Shown piece after piece: positions 1 to 13,500 of a stretch of DNA of 64,000 bases (the first letter of the stretch is position 1; each line of letters opens with the position of its first letter). The stretch is from Neostapfia colusana (Eukaryota > Streptophyta > Magnoliopsida > Poales > Poaceae), in the NCBI GenBank assembly GCA_030760725.1, contig JASWHV010000009.1, forward strand, positions 91,934,780-91,998,779, in the 5' to 3' direction. The notes beneath the pieces were generated by a model. The model was not told where the DNA came from. It ran no database searches and saw nothing but the letters and a program-made list of their open reading frames with translations. The position numbers and the translations under genes are program-made.

Positions 1-286
1 TAAATTCTCCTCTGACAATCTATGACTAGGGCTGAGCTTTGGGCGCGAGCATCTAGGGTCACCGGTGCACCGATGAGTAAGCTCGCTTGGATGTGATCTT
101 CTTCGGTTTGAGCTTTCCACGGTGACCCAACTCGGCTTACTTCGGTGTGCACTGGGGAGCAGCGGCACTTTGCCGTTTTTTAGGCTCAAGCAAACTCGGG
201 ACAGCGGAGGAAAGGTGCTAGCCAGCTAGATCACTCATTGGTGAAGCTTTTTCGTGTGGAGAGCTTGAGCAACCGAGTCTCGGGTG
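1..286 (-). repeat. E2 3' LTR, distal piece (interrupted by E1)
   Basis: Part of the 3' LTR of the minus-strand element E2. It matches 24223-24508 in the E2 5' LTR nearly base for base, and the match resumes at 14246 after E1. The LTR continues past the left edge, so its end and the E2 target duplication cannot be seen. The last five bases, GGGTG, are the E1 target-site duplication. Confidence 0.9.
282..286. repeat. E1 target-site duplication, left copy (GGGTG)
   Basis: GGGTG directly precedes the TGTAAAAT start of E1 and is repeated at 14241-14245 directly after its terminal CA. Removing E1 and one copy restores the sequence of the undisturbed E2 LTR around 24504-24512. Confidence 0.95.
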
Positions 287-2388
287 TGTAAAATCCCCAA
301 AAAGTAATAGCAAGAAATTCAGCACATTTACACTTAGGAAAAATGAGGGGAATTAAAACTTTGAATTATAACGGTGTAAATTCACAGTGAGGATTCAAAC
401 TTCCCAAAACTTCCAAACATGGAGATCTGAATTCATAACTTGGATCTTCATATGTCAAATATTCAAACTTACAAATTTCAGCTCATTTGGAGGGGTTCAA
501 ATCCCACACTAGAATCCAAATCATTTGAATTTAACATTTCAAACCATGACTTTGAGGTGAAGAAAAGCATTCAATTGTGAGTAGCTGTGGTGAAAAGATC
601 AGTGGGAAAAATTGGATAAGAAATAAAAAGGTGGAGCCCACTAGTCAGCTACACAGAGATGCAAACCGCCTCTGTTTCTCTTCGGACGATCACCGAACGC
701 CGCCAGCACCGGCTGCGACCTGCGCCCGATGACTTTCACCGTGCCAGCTCCTGCTTCTTCGATCGCCTACACGTTCTTATCGTGAACACACCGAGCAACC
801 GACGATTTTTTCACTCAGCTCGCTCCGGCTGTTGTTTCTCCCTTGAACACGAACTCGTGCCGTGCTGCCTCTGTTCTTACTAGCCTCAGCCACTCGAGCT
901 CATTTTGATCAAGCTCCAAACAGAAAAGAGTAGTGCCTCGACATGCCCTAGCACCTCCCATAGCCCCTCCGAAGTTTACTGCTCGGAGCTGCTCACAAAT
1001 CAAGAGTTGGCGCCAAAGCTTTGAGGTGCACTGGACATCACCGTCTCGGCTCACCGTAGACAGCCCCATCTGGAAACCCTCTCCTCCAACTTCCTACACA
1101 AGAAACGTGCGTGGGTAGCCCTTGATGGTGTAGCTGCAAGCTGTTTAGCAAATGATCCACCGGGCACCTCAAATTTCATTCTTTTCTGAACCCTAATGTA
1201 GAAGAGTAGACCTCGGTTTAAACCCGAATTAGGGTTACACAATCAACCAAACCTCGAGCTGACGTGCACATAGCTTCTAAACTCCCTAGCACCCATCCTC
1301 GACAAAGAATTGAGGAAAACCATCAAGAATTTTCCATGTTCTAGCTGATTTTCGCGCCGCCATTTGAAACCACCTCGGCTCACCGTTGAACCCTAGTTTT
1401 CCGGCCGTTTCATCGAGTTGGGTAGCCCGTTCTAGCTTCTCCACGATCCCCTGGTGCTCTAGAGCCTGATAGCCGATCATTTGGTGGAGAAATGAAGCAA
1501 CCCGACCTCGCCGGAACCCTACCTTTGCTGTCACCGGTGCACGCGTATTTCCGGCGAGTTTCGGCCGCCGGCGACACCACCATCGTGCTCAGCGGGTTGG
1601 AAAATGGGGGGAAAGCGACTATGGAGCCAGAAGCTGGCCGGGAAGGCCGTTCCAGCCACCCTCGCCGGAGGGCGCCGCCGGGTCCTCTGTTTGGCGCAAG
1701 GTGGAAGATAATGCTGACGTGTGGGGCCCGCCGCAGCATTTAAACATTTCCAGGATTTTCCTATTTCAGTTCAAACTTTGAAGAGCCATAACTTTGTGTA
1801 GGAATGCCCAAAAATTGCAAACAAATTTTGTTGGATTCCTCTCAAAGAATACTATCCAGGGGTGTGGCCAAATGGTTATGAAAATCTTATGATTTGGCTC
1901 ATTAATTCAATTAAAGAAAATCTTGTAGGAATTTTCACAGGAGTTCTGTTTATTGGAAAATCCCCAAATTTGGGCAGCAAATTCTTCAAATCCTTGAACT
2001 CGAGTAAAAATTCAGAGGCATTGGACCTGATTTTCTTGGCCAAATGTGGTGTCAATCCTTTGTCTCTGAAACATGGGAAAATAAACAGAGACATTTTCAG
2101 ATTTTACCCAAACTTAAAAAACCCATATCTCTCTGTTGGTAGATCCAAAATTGGTGAAACAAATTTTGTTAGAACCATGGATACTTACCCTCATTAGATC
2201 TTCAACTGTTATCCATGTCAAAACTCCAGATTTGGGCTCAAAATTCAGAGAAACCTTGTACTTGTGGGAATTTCGGAGACCGCAAGGTTCCATGAAATTT
2301 CTCCAAATTTTGCTCAGATCATCCTTATAAAGTCTAGTATCCACTAGAAAAATCCCAAAGCCAATTAAGGAACCTAAATAACAGTCGC

Positions 2389-2398
2389 TATAAATAGA
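2389..2398 (+). promoter_or_regulatory. TATA-like box in E1 5' LTR
   Basis: TATAAATAGA, repeated at the same place in the 3' LTR (about 12675). It lies about 50 bp upstream of the conserved exon. If used, transcription would start near 2420. No equivalent box is visible at this place in E5 or E6, where the GC-rich block further upstream is an alternative start region. Which is right is unresolved. Confidence 0.45.
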
Positions 2399-2450
2399 AT
2401 CTTATATAACACTAGCACTTATACATGTATTTTTGTTACATTTCATATAG

Positions 2451-3693
2451 TGACCGCGGAGCCGTTGGACGTCCTCCCACCAGACGCTGACTTTCCAGTG
2501 AACTCGCAACCAGGCAAGCCCCGGTATGCATTAAAGTAACTTTTACAAAGTTTTTCATTTGTATCACTTATTCTAGGTTGAAATGGTTGCATTAGAGTTA
2601 AGGTGTTTGAAACCACACTTGCATAAGTTTAAATCCTATGAAGGGTTGGGTAGTTTATAGACTCGGCGAGTAGAGAAATGTCATGCTAATGTGCTTAGGA
2701 TCTCGGTAGAAGTCGAGTAGTTGGAATATACTCGCGAGGTAAGGTTTTATCACACGGTATGGGAAAGAGTAGAGAATGGCTTAAGAATGTGAAACTGGGA
2801 CCCAGCAGGGGGATAGGATGCAGTGAGCGGAGATCTCACATGCATAGCCCTGTAGGTGTCGATTGAGGACCAAGTTCTGTGCGGGCCTGATGAACAAGTA
2901 TTGAACAGTACGTGATGGCATACTGACATAAGCAGAAAACCGATGTAATTGGTTAACCTGGGTGCCGAGACTTACCCAACCGTTTTATAGGAGTGTGTTG
3001 AGGGTAGCAAGGTGTAAATCTGCTGGTGAGCACAGTCATGCTCCACGCGGGGACCTCCTGCTTGTTACGGATGGACCGGTTTGGCATTTGGGTTTCCTTT
3101 GAAAGGTTGTTGCATACAACAGAGTAGAAAGGTGTGTGGCATCACACTTCTGAAAGTGGGTGTATGTGACGTGTTGTCCAGGTGTCTCCTGATTGCAATC
3201 ACCGTCCCTCGCGCTTATTTGAGTACCGCTTGTTCACTGTTCTGTGACGTAGTAAGAAGTGATAGAAGCCAGATGAATGATATTATGCTGTGATGAACTA
3301 TTAATGTTCGGAAACCATGTCTGCTGTAGATGTAGAGCTAATTAAGTTTATTTTCCACTTTGAGCATCACCACATCGGAGGAATGTGTTTCTTGTTTGAC
3401 TGTGGACTTCCAATGTGAAGGCTGCCTAAGGCTCATTAATCTGCTGCTATAAAACCGAAAGTAAGGATTAACATGTAGACATGTCTTTATCTCAACATTC
3501 TTTTTCCTATGTTAATAATCCCTGCATGTAGAGTTCCATGACTAGGGTGTAGGTTAAGCCTTGCTGAGCCATCGTGCTCACGGTTGCAATATTTGAGCTG
3601 TGTGCAGATGAGAGTTATGAAGAAGGTTCCGAGGACGAGGTGATGCTCCCGTCGGGGTACACGGCCGAGCTGGAGCCCTGCACGCCGCCGTGA
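2451..3693 (+). CDS. Putative spliced acidic ORF in E1 5' LTR (two exons)
   Basis: Hypothetical; no known family recognised. Exon A is 2451-2513 (63 nt), after a T-rich tract ending TAG, and ends CCAG|GCAAGC, a GC-type donor. Exon B is 3608-3693, after TGTGCAG, and ends TGA at 3691-3693. The intron is 1094 bp. The branch-point-like CTCAC has its A at 3580, 27 nt before the exon. Both junctions are phase 1, and joining keeps the frame open to a C-terminus with E-L-E-P-C-T-P-P. The encoded residues are rich in D, E and P. No in-frame ATG is visible just upstream, so an earlier exon would be needed. Homologous exons with the same phase occur in E3, E5 and E6. The coding role is inference; the frame and splice signals are seen. 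Confidence 0.45.
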
Positions 3694-3952
3694 TCTCCGG
3701 TTATATGTTGCTAGTGTGTAGCGTCCCTGGGCTGGACGGGTGCACTTTTGCTTAGTTAGGATGAGAGACTAGCTATGTATAATACTTCCGCTGTATAATT
3801 AAGTTTTGTAAAAAGACTTCTGCTGTTTTATGTCAAATAAAATTTTGTATGTTGTTCATATTCTTTTCCTGTGTGCTGTTGGGTGCCGCATCACACGACA
3901 CCACCCTCTGCGATCCCGGAGTGGGTGAACCACGGGGTAGTCCCCACAAACG

Positions 3953-3964
3953 TGGTATCAAAGC
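3953..3964 (+). other. E1 primer-binding site
   Basis: TGGTATCAAAGC, starting 5 nt after the LTR end, differs at one base from the TGGTATCAGAGC complement of plant initiator Met-tRNA. This is where minus-strand DNA synthesis would start. Confidence 0.9.
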
Positions 3965-5924
3965 CGCATTGGGAATAGCACGCTCAGAAAGAGCCTATTT
4001 TGAAAATTTAGAAGTAGTCGAGTGAGGATTAGTTACTATGCACATATAAGGTCTATGATAGTAGTAGATATTATGGTTGAAATGCTAACATACTTGTTAT
4101 ACATTCTGTAACGACGCTCCGACGTTAAGTAAGAGGTAAGGTATGCCACCGCAGGCGGATCAATTGCGGTAAGCTCGTCGTACGAGCAATAGTATGGAAT
4201 GGTTTACCGTGGCTTGGCATGGTAGTTAATATGAGTCTCTGAACCTTCTCATGGTCCTGAGAGCATATGAAAATGCTGATCTCCAGTGTGCTTTAGGCAA
4301 AAGTGAGAATACCCAATCGTGTGGTAAGCAACACGATAGTATGCAACTCTTGAACGTTCAATGTTCAAAGGGCCATACGCAGCGCTTGCCATCGGCTTGC
4401 CTCAAAGGTCATGAGGCAGTTGGTGGTATCCGTTGGGTTGATAAAATTCCCAACTGTGACGACCCATTCGTGCTCTACTCGGGTTCCCCGTTGTGTGGTG
4501 TGAAAACACGACCATGTACCTTGAGACGTGGCTTGACTCAAGGACGATCTGTATGGCAATGATACAGACCGTATGTTTTTATTATGTTACGGAACTGCCT
4601 GAAATGTTAAAACCATTGTGTGCACCATTATTGTGTGGTCTTCTGCAGGTACCTTAACCACGTTAGAGCAGGACGCTTAGAAATCGTTTGAGTGACGTTC
4701 TTAGTTCAACCATTTGACATGTATATGCCGGAATACCGGCTTAGTTTTTTTCTTTGGTGAGGTAACGTAGTCCCAAGATGAGTATTAGTTGCATAAAAGG
4801 ATATTTTTTATGAAAATAGTCAAAATGAAGTTTAGGATTCCATTTAGGGGTTCTTGAACTCCCATATTGAACTAAGAGTCAATTGGGGGTATAGATTCGA
4901 TCTCCAAGACTTAGGAACAACCTCCCCTGTTTTCGGCAGAAACTTTGCTGAAATTAAACAGGGTATAACATAGGATTGGTTGAACCAATGGAGGTGTGGG
5001 ATACCATTCTGGAAAGGTTTTGAAGTGTTCTACAACTTTTCTGTAGAACTCCAGAACAAAAATCTCCCTCCAAATGGATGAAAATCTCAGATGAGTAGGC
5101 ACTGTCCAGAAACAAGGCAGACCAAAATACTCTCTGGAATTATCTGTATTTCGACAAAAACTTTCTGTAGGAAAATTTCTAAGGGTGAAGTAAGACATCG
5201 TTGAAAAGTATAGGAAATGTGATACAACTTTGTAGTTCATTGTTTTCCTAGATTGAGGGCAGAACAGATGGAATTTTATGAACAAAACAGCCACTTGCAA
5301 AGGAGGTGCTGTCAAAATTCCTTAGAAAATCCTGTCAAATTGTAAAAGTAATAACTCATAAACTAGGAAGGCTATGTAGACAAATAAATACAATCTGGAT
5401 TCCTTTTTGAGTCTACTACAATTTTGTTGTTGAACTCTAGTCCAGATTTTGCCTCCAAGGTGGCCCAAAACAGTTAAATTCTTCCAACTGGTCTGCTGGA
5501 CCAGAAGCTGGACAGAGAACACCAGGTTGAAGTTTTTCAACCAAAACAATTAGTTTCACATTTCGATATCCAGAGGCTGTTGTAAAACAGTGAGTTGGAG
5601 TCGAAAAGTTTATGCATTCAATATATCACTTCGAGCGAGGACGTGTTAGGGTCCAGTACAATAGCAAGGATTTACGCAGACTAACACACGTAACATCCCG
5701 TGGCGACCCACGATGGTCGAAATGAAGTTTTAATCCATAAAGTTCATTACTTTGGAACTCGATCGTGTGACATGGTCCAGGCATGTGTATGTTATATAAA
5801 GTTCATACTTTATCCATATGTGTGAATGTTATGCGTATTATTTGTTTCATTCTCGCACTACTATTGTATAGACTGGATGAAGTAGCCAAACATGTGCTGA
5901 TCGTTTGAATGGTATGAATGCAGA
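3965..5924 (+). other. E1 untranslated leader
   Basis: About 1.96 kb with no convincing ORF. It shares blocks with the E2 and E5 leaders: a donor-like GTAAGG at 4136 after AAGAG, and TTCTGCAG|GTA around 4641-4650. It ends in TGCAG (5923) one base before the gag ATG. A leader intron 4136-5923 would put gag at the start of an exon. There is no orf0 here, unlike in E6. Confidence 0.6.
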
Positions 5925-8900
5925 ATGGTGCGTACACGTTCAATGCAAGAGGAGGGAGATCCAAGTCAGGTTCGTGGTGTTGAGTCTCCACCTCCGGAGC
6001 AAACCACGATGCAGCAGCAACCACCTCCTCCGCCACCAGAACTTCCAAGAAATCTTGCAGAGGTTCTCGCCGCAGTACTCGGCTCACGCGACGAGCAAAC
6101 CGAGTTGCTGCGGATGCTAGTGCAACAGAATGCGTTCCATCAGGGAGGACGCCAAGACAATGGGTAACGCCAGCCCCAACAAAGTTCATATTCGGACTTC
6201 TTGGCAACCCATTCACTGGTCTTTACGGAGGCCATAGAGCCTTTGGAGGCGTACAGCTTCATCCGCACTCTTGAGGCAAAGTTCAGGTTACTTCGGTGCA
6301 ACGAACACCAGAAGGTGCTATACACAGCGCAACAGCTTCAAGGGGAAGCCGGTACCTGGTGGGCAAACTACGCCGCCTCCTTACCGTCTGGCCATGCCGT
6401 CACATGGACGGAGTTCCGGAAGGCGTTCCGCGTCTATCATATACCTCCCGGTGTTATGGAGAGGAAGCTCCAGGAGTTTCTGGCGCTGAAACAAGGCAAG
6501 AGGAGTGCTCATGAGTACTGGAGGTCATTCAACCGGCTGGTGCAGTATGTGCCAGGATTTGTGGGAACAGAGGAAGATAAGCGAAACGCGTTCTTCCGAG
6601 GCCTGAATTCTAAAATAAAGGTCCATCTCGCCCAAAGCAATCGCGGCACATTCAACGACCTTGTTAATGCCGTGATTTTACAAGAAAATGCTCAGCGCGA
6701 GCGCGGTTCTGATAAGAGGAAATGTAGTGCGGTGACGAGCAGCAGTGGTGGGGTGCCGCAAAAATACCGCGTGGTGTATCACACACCATCCGGTCAGAGA
6801 TGGCAGCCACCAGCGTGACCGCCTCAGTTACGCGGTTGACAATATAATGCGCCAAGCTTCTGACCATCGTATCCACCACAGTAACAACAGCAGCAAAGGA
6901 TGGTCCCGCGTGCGCATCAGTTCCAACCACCTGCACCGGGCAACCATCCTCAATTCGGAGGGACCCCGACACCCTACACATGCTTCACGTGTGGCCGTGT
7001 CAGGAATATTGCGAAGGACTGCCCCGAGCAGCGACAGGGCAGCAGTGCAGCAACGTATCAGGGTGCAAATCAGCCCCATAATCAGCCAAAGAAGCCAGCA
7101 CAAAAACCCGGCAACGTCCACCACTTAGCCATCGAAGACATGCCGGAAGGTGAACCCGTCCTCGCGGGTATGTTTTCTTATTTAGATCATCCCATAGTCA
7201 TACTTTTTGACTCCGGTGCCACCCATAATTTCATAAGTCAATCTTATGTTATTAAATATCAATTGCCTATCATTCCAACAAATAGTTCATACTTAATATG
7301 CTCTCCGGGTGGGAAAATAACACCTGATAGGATGGTCTATAGAGCACCATTATAATTCGGTGGGAATCTATACCCGACTTCTCTAATCATGTTAGAGAGT
7401 AAAAAACTTGATGTCATTTTAGGAATATTATGGCTACATCGCCATGGTGCTGTTCTTGACATCATTCCACGTGTGGTTCATTTAAACTCTCCACTTCATG
7501 AACCACGTGTTCTTATTCTTGACCGTTCGGTTCAAGAAGCTCCAGCCACGTATAACACGGAAGCCACAAAACTTGAGGATATTCGTGTGGCCCGTGAATA
7601 CCCAAACGTATTTCCGGATGATCTCCTGGGCATGCCACCCGAAAGGAATGTTGAGTTCAAGATTGAACTTGTACCTGGGATGACACTGATATCATGGTGA
7701 CCGTATAAGATGGCTCCGAATGAGCTAGCTGAACTGAAGGAGCAGCTCAATGATTTAATGAAGAAGGGTTTCATTCGACCGAGTTCCTCGCCATGGGGAT
7801 GCTCGGCGCTGTTTGTGAAGAAGAAGGATGAAACCTTGAGGTTGTGTGTGGATTACCGACCTCTCAACGCTGTCACCATCAAGAATAAATATCCACTGCC
7901 CCGCACGATATTCTCTTCGATCAACTTGTGGGTGCAAGTGTATTTTCAAATATGGATCTTCGCTCTGGATATCACCAAATCCAGATATGAGCGGAGGATA
8001 TTCCGAAGATGGCCTTCTCGATGAGATATGGGCTGTACAAATACCTTGTCATATCTTTTGGTCTCACCAACGCTCCGGTACATTTCATGTATCTCATGAA
8101 CATAGTATTCATGCCGGAGTTGGACTAGTTCGTGGTGGTGTTCATAGACGACATCTTGGTTTATTCCATGTCTGAAGAAGAACACGCCGAACACCTGCAT
8201 ATCGTGCTTCAACGATTGCGGGACCATAAGCTTTATGCCAAGTTCACCAAGTGCGAGTTTTGGATCAGCCAAGTGCCATTTCTTGGTCATATTATTTCTG
8301 CAGAAGGCATTGCAGTTGATCCAAGCAAGATTGAGCAAGTGCTGAAATGGAAGTCCCCCACATCTGTCCATGAGGTCAGGAGTTTTCTCGGTTTAGCGGG
8401 ATATTACCAGAGATTCATACCGAACTTCTCCAAGCTTGCTAAACCGTTGATGGAATTGTTGAAAAAAGGGGATCAAATATGTTTGGAGCTCAGCATGTGA
8501 AGGAGTTTTCCAACCTTTGGTGAAGCATCTTACAACAACCCCGGTGTTAGCTCAACCGGATACGACCAAGCCCTTTAACGTATATTGTGATGCGTCCGGT
8601 ATCGGGCTTGGCTGTGTATTGATGCAAAGAGGAAGAGTGGTCGCCTATGGCTCACGTCAACTTCGTAACCACGAGCAGCACTATACGACTCATGATCTTG
8701 AGCTCACTGCTCTGGTGTTGGCATTGAAAATGTGGAGACACTATTTACTTGGGAACTTAGTGCACCTCTACACCGACCAAAAGAGTCTGAAATATATATT
8801 CACTCAAAAGGAGTTGAATATGCGGCAATGGAGATGGTTAGAACTGATCAAAGACTATGAGATCGAGATCCACTACCATCCTGGTAAGGCAAACGTGATT

Positions 8901-10465
8901 GCCGATGCCTTAAGCCACAAATCTCACGTCAACCATCTGTCCATCACCCCCCTTGAAGAGGAGGAGCCAAGTTTGTACTTGGTTCCATATGGGGCATTAT
9001 ATAATTTTGCTCTCGTCCCTACCATACGAGAGGAGATTATGGAAGCTCAGAAGAAAGAGGTGGGAATGTCGCACATTCGGAGAAGAATGAAGCATGGCGA
9101 AATGAAATGCTTTCGAAGGGATGAACACGACACTCTATGATTTAAAGACCGTATAGTGGTACCCCATGACATGAAGCTTCAGAAGAAAATCTTGGACGAA
9201 GCTCATATGTCCAAGTATTTTATTCATCCAGGCAGCAACAAGATGTACCAAGATCTGAAAACCAGGTTTTGGTGGACACGGATGAAAAGAGAAATCGCAA
9301 AGTATGTGTCTGAATGTGATATGTGTCGGCAGGTGAAAGCCGACCATATGCTTAAAGCCGGACAGCTGCAATCATTGAACATTCCGGCGTGGAAGTGGGA
9401 GGATATCAGCATGGACTTCATAGTTGGTTTACCTCTCACGTCTCACAAGCATGACTCAATTTTGGTAATAGTCGATCGACTAACTAAGTCGGCTCATTTT
9501 ATCCCCGTACATACAAAGTACATGGCCAAGCAATATGTGGAGTTGTATATCGCAAGGATCTTGTGCTTGCACGGTGTTCCCCGCTTCATTATTTTAAATC
9601 GCGGTGCGCTGTTCGTTCCTCGGTTTTGGGAACAGCTGCATGCGTCATTGGGGACCAAACTGATCCGCAGCTCCGCGTATCACCCGCAGACGGATGGTCA
9701 AACTGAACGGGTGAATCAAGTGCTTGAAGACATGCTACGCGCTTGTGCCATCCACCATGGTAAAAACTGGGACTATCATTTGCCGTTGGCGGAGTTTTCA
9801 TATAACAATCGCTATCAAGCTAGCATAAAGATGGCGCTGTATGAAGCTCTTTACGGCCGGAAATGCCACACACCACTCAACTGGTGTGAGTCTGGCAAGC
9901 GAGTGATATATGGCATCGAACTTGTGAATGAGGCTGAAGAACGAGTGCGAGTAATACAAGGCAACCTCAAGGCTGCTCAATCTCGTCAGAAGACCTATGC
10001 GGATAAAAGATGCCGTCCTCTCTACTTCGACATCGGGGACCATGTTTATGTCCGTGTGTCCCTGATGAAGGGAATTTATCATTTTGGAGTGAAGGGCAAA
10101 CTTGCACCATGATTCATCGGTCCGTTCGCCCCGTCATAGAAAAATGTGGACCTGTGGCCTATCGTCTGGAGTTACCGGTGTCACTCGCCGGGATTCACAA
10201 CGTATTCCACGTCTTGCAGCTTTGGAAATGCCTCAAGCCCTCAGCTGAAATCCGCACTGAAGACATAGAAGTTCTTCAACCGGACCTCATGTACACGGAG
10301 TATCCGATCCGGATTATCGATGAAATGACTAGCGCCAAGAGAAACAGGACCTTGACGTTTTACAAGGTCTTGTGGAGTAACCATATCGCTGATGAGGTGA
10401 TATGGGAAAGCGAGGACTACCTTCAAGCAAATTATCCAGAATTTCTATCATCGTATACCCGGTAA
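5925..10465 (+). pseudogene. E1 gag-pol polyprotein, broken
   Basis: The start ATG (M-V-R-T-R) at 5925 follows TGCAG by one base. Gag runs through a P/Q-rich N-terminus and the W-W-A-N-Y / A-Y-H-I-P-P-G core to a CCHC knuckle (C-F-T-C...C) near 6980-7025. Protease D-S-G-A-T-H is near 7210; RT spans about 7650-8480; RNase H has C-D-A-S-G near 8585; integrase has H-H-C-C near 9215-9330 and the D,D,E core about 9410-9720, with N replacing D in the S-D-R-G motif. GPY/F and chromodomain end at 10465. Breaks: stops at 6165, 6816, 7353, 7698, 8127, 9138 and 10110, and frameshifts near 7905, 8470 and 10125. RT active site reads F-I-D-D after the shift. It cannot make a full polyprotein. Confidence 0.93.
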
Positions 10466-10492
10466 AGTTTCCCTACTTTGCTTTTCTTTTGG

Positions 10493-10509
10493 AATCTCGG
10501 GACGAGATT
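10493..10509 (+). other. Inverted repeat upstream of E1 polypurine tract
   Basis: AATCTC-GGGAC-GAGATT, a 6-bp stem with a 5-nt loop, ends a few bases before the polypurine tract. The same motif occurs at the same place in E2 (15090-15106), E3 (28873-28889), E5 (55491-55507) and E6 (48909-48925). Confidence 0.7.
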
Positions 10510-10515
10510 CTTTTT

Positions 10516-10528
10516 AAAGGGGGAGGGA
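10516..10528 (+). other. E1 polypurine tract
   Basis: AAAGGGGGAGGGA directly abuts the 3' LTR; this is the plus-strand priming site of an LTR retrotransposon. Confidence 0.93.
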
Positions 10529-13500
10529 TGTAAAATCCTCAAAAAGTGGTAGCAAGAAATTCAGCACATTTCCACTTAGGAAAATGAGGGGAATTAAAAA
10601 TTTGAATTATAACGGTGTAAGTTCAAAGTGAGGATTCAAACTTCCCAAAACTTCAAAACATGGAGATCTGAATTCAAAACTTGGATCTTCATATGTCAAT
10701 ATTCAAACTTACAAATTTCAGCACATTTGGAGGGGTTCTAATATTTGGTTTGGATTAAAAGAGGAGCCCTCGAATCTGAATTTAAATTTTGGTTTCAAAT
10801 CCCAATTTCCTCAATTTGCAAATTTGGTTCCACAAATGTGTTTTCCACATTTGAATTAGCAGACAGGCCAAAATTCAGAAATATTGGAGTTGGTTTGCTA
10901 TATTTTTGGAACAATGCAAAAGGAGAGTTCAAATTCCAAATCAAATTCAAATAACCAAAACCAGTTAAATCCCACACTTGAATTCAAATCATTTGGATTC
11001 AACATTTCAAACCATGACTTTGAGGTGAAGCAAAGCATTCAATTGGGACTAGCCGTGGTGAAATGATCAGTGGGAAAAATTGGATAAGAAATAAAAAGGT
11101 GGAGCCCACTAGTCAGCTACACACAGATGCAAACCGCCTCTGTTTCTCTTCGGATGATCACCGAACACTGCCAGCGCCGGCTACGACCTGCGCCCGATGA
11201 CTTTCACCATGCCAGCTCCTGCTTCTTCGATCGCCTACGCGTTCTTATCGTGCACACACTGAGCAACCGACTATCTTTTCACTCAGCTCGCTCCGGCTGT
11301 TCTTTCTCCAGCGAACACGAACTCGTGCCGTGCTGCCTCTGTTCTTGCTAGCCTCAGACGCTCGAGCTCGTTTTGATCAAGCTCCAAACAGCAAAGAGTA
11401 GTGCCTCGATGTGCCCTAGCACCTCCCATAGCCCCTCCGAAGTTTACCGCTCGGAGCTGCTCACAAATCAAGAGTTGGCGCCAAAGCTTTGAGGTACACC
11501 GGACATCACTGTCTCGTCTCACCATCGACAGCCCCATACGGCCACCCTCTCCTCCAACTTCTAACACAAGAAATGTGCGGGGTAGCCCTAGATGGTGTAG
11601 CTGCAAACCGTTTAGCAAATGATCCACCGGGTAGCTCGAATTTCATTCTCTCCCGAACACTAGTGTAGAAGAGTAGAGCTCGGTTTAAACCCAAATTCGG
11701 GTTACACAATCAACCAAACCTCGAGCTGACGTGCACATAGATTCTACACTCCCTAGCGCCCATCCTCGACAAAGAACCAAGGAAAACCATCAAGAATTTG
11801 CCATGTTCTAGCCGATTTTTGCGCCGCCATTTGAAACCACCTTGGCTCACCGTTGAACCCTAGTTTGCCGGCTGTTTCATCGAGTTGGGTAGCATGTTCT
11901 AGCTTCTCCATGATCCCCTGGTTCTCTAGAGCCTGATAGCTGATCGTTTGGTGGAGAAATGAAGCAGCCCGACCTCGCCGGAACCCTACCCTTGCTGTCA
12001 CCGGTGCACCCGACCTAGCGTTTTAACATTTCCAGGATTTTCCTATTTCAGTTCAAACTTTGAAGAGCCATAACTTTGTGTAAGAATGTCCAGAAATTGT
12101 CAAACACATTTTGTTGGATTCCTCTCAAAGAATACTATCCAGGGGTGCGGTCAATGGTTATGAAAATCTCTGGATTTGGCTCATTAATTCAATTAAGGAA
12201 AAATTGTAGGAATTTTCACAGGTGTTCTGTTTATTGGAAAATCCCCAAATTTTGGCAGGACGTTCTTCCAAAAATCCTTGAACTCCAATTAAAATTTCAG
12301 AGGCATTGGACCACATTTTCTTGGCCAAATGTGGTGTCAATCCTTTATGTCTCTGAAAAATGGGAAAATAAACAGAGACATTTCAAGATTTTACCCAAAC
12401 TTGAAAAACCCATATCTCTCTGTTGGAAGCTCCAAAATTGGTGAAACAAATTTTGTTAGAACCATGGAGACTTACCTAATTGGATCTTCAACTGTTAGCC
12501 ATGTCAAAACTCCAGATTTGTGCTCCAAATTCAGAGAAGCCTTGGACTTGTGGGAATTTTGGAGATCACAAGATTCAATGAAATTTCTCCAAATTTTGCT
12601 CAGATCATCCTTAGAAAGTCTAGTATCCACTAGAAAGATCCCAAAGCCAATTAAGGAACCTAAATAACAGTAGCTATAAATAGAAGTGTACTTCTCATAT
12701 AACACTAGCACTTATACATGTATTTTTGTTACATTTCATATAGTGACCGCGGAGCCATTGGACGTCCTCCCACCAGACGCTGACTTTCCATTTAACTTGC
12801 AACCAGGCAAGCCCCGGTTTGCATTTAAGTACCATTTACAAAGTTTTTCATTTGTATCACTTATGTCTAGGTTGAAATGGTTGCATTAGAGTTAAGGTGT
12901 TTGAAACCCCACTTGCATGACTTTAAATCCTATGAAGGGTTGGTTAGTTTATAGACTCGACGAGTAGAGAAATACCATGCTAATCTGCTTAGGATCTCGG
13001 TAGAAGTCGAGTAGTTGGAATCTACTCGCGAGGTAAGGTTTTATCACACGGTATGGGAAAGAGTAGAGAATGGCTTAAGAATGTGAAACTGAGACCCAGC
13101 AGGGGGGATAGGATGCAGTGAGCGGAGATCTCACGTGCGTAGCTCTGTTGGTGTCGATTGAGTACCAAGTCGTGTGCGGACCTGATGAACAAGTATCAAA
13201 CAGTACCGGATGGCATACTGACATAAGCAGGAAACCGATGTAATTGGTTAACCTGGGTGCCGAGGCTTACCCAACCGTTTTATAGGAGTGGATTGAGGGT
13301 AGCAAGGTGTAAATCTGCTGGTGGGCACAGTCACGCTCCACGCGGGGACCTCCTGCTCGTTACGGATGGACTGGTTCGGCATTTGGGTTTCCATTGAAAG
13401 GTTGTTGCATACAACAGAGTAGGAAGGTGTGTGGCATCACACTTCTGAAAGTGGGTGTATGTGACATGTTGTCCGGGTGTCTCCTGATTGCAATCCCTCG

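Larger units (their letters stand above)
287..3948 (+). repeat. E1 5' LTR
   Basis: Begins TGTAAAATCC and ends CCCCACA; 3662 bp. Order: AT-rich U3 (about 287-655), a GC-rich block (about 660-1740), an AT-rich stretch, a TATA-like box at 2389-2398, a putative exon 2451-2513, a roughly 1.1 kb intron-like region with conserved hairpins, a putative terminal exon 3608-3693, and a polyadenylation signal AATAAA at 3836-3841. It matches the 3' LTR 10529-14240 throughout apart from two large indels. Confidence 0.93.

Noticed and set aside
4911..5315. 134-residue minus-strand open frame in the E1 leader
   Set aside because: Antisense to the element, no recognisable domain, and the homologous leader of E5 does not keep it.
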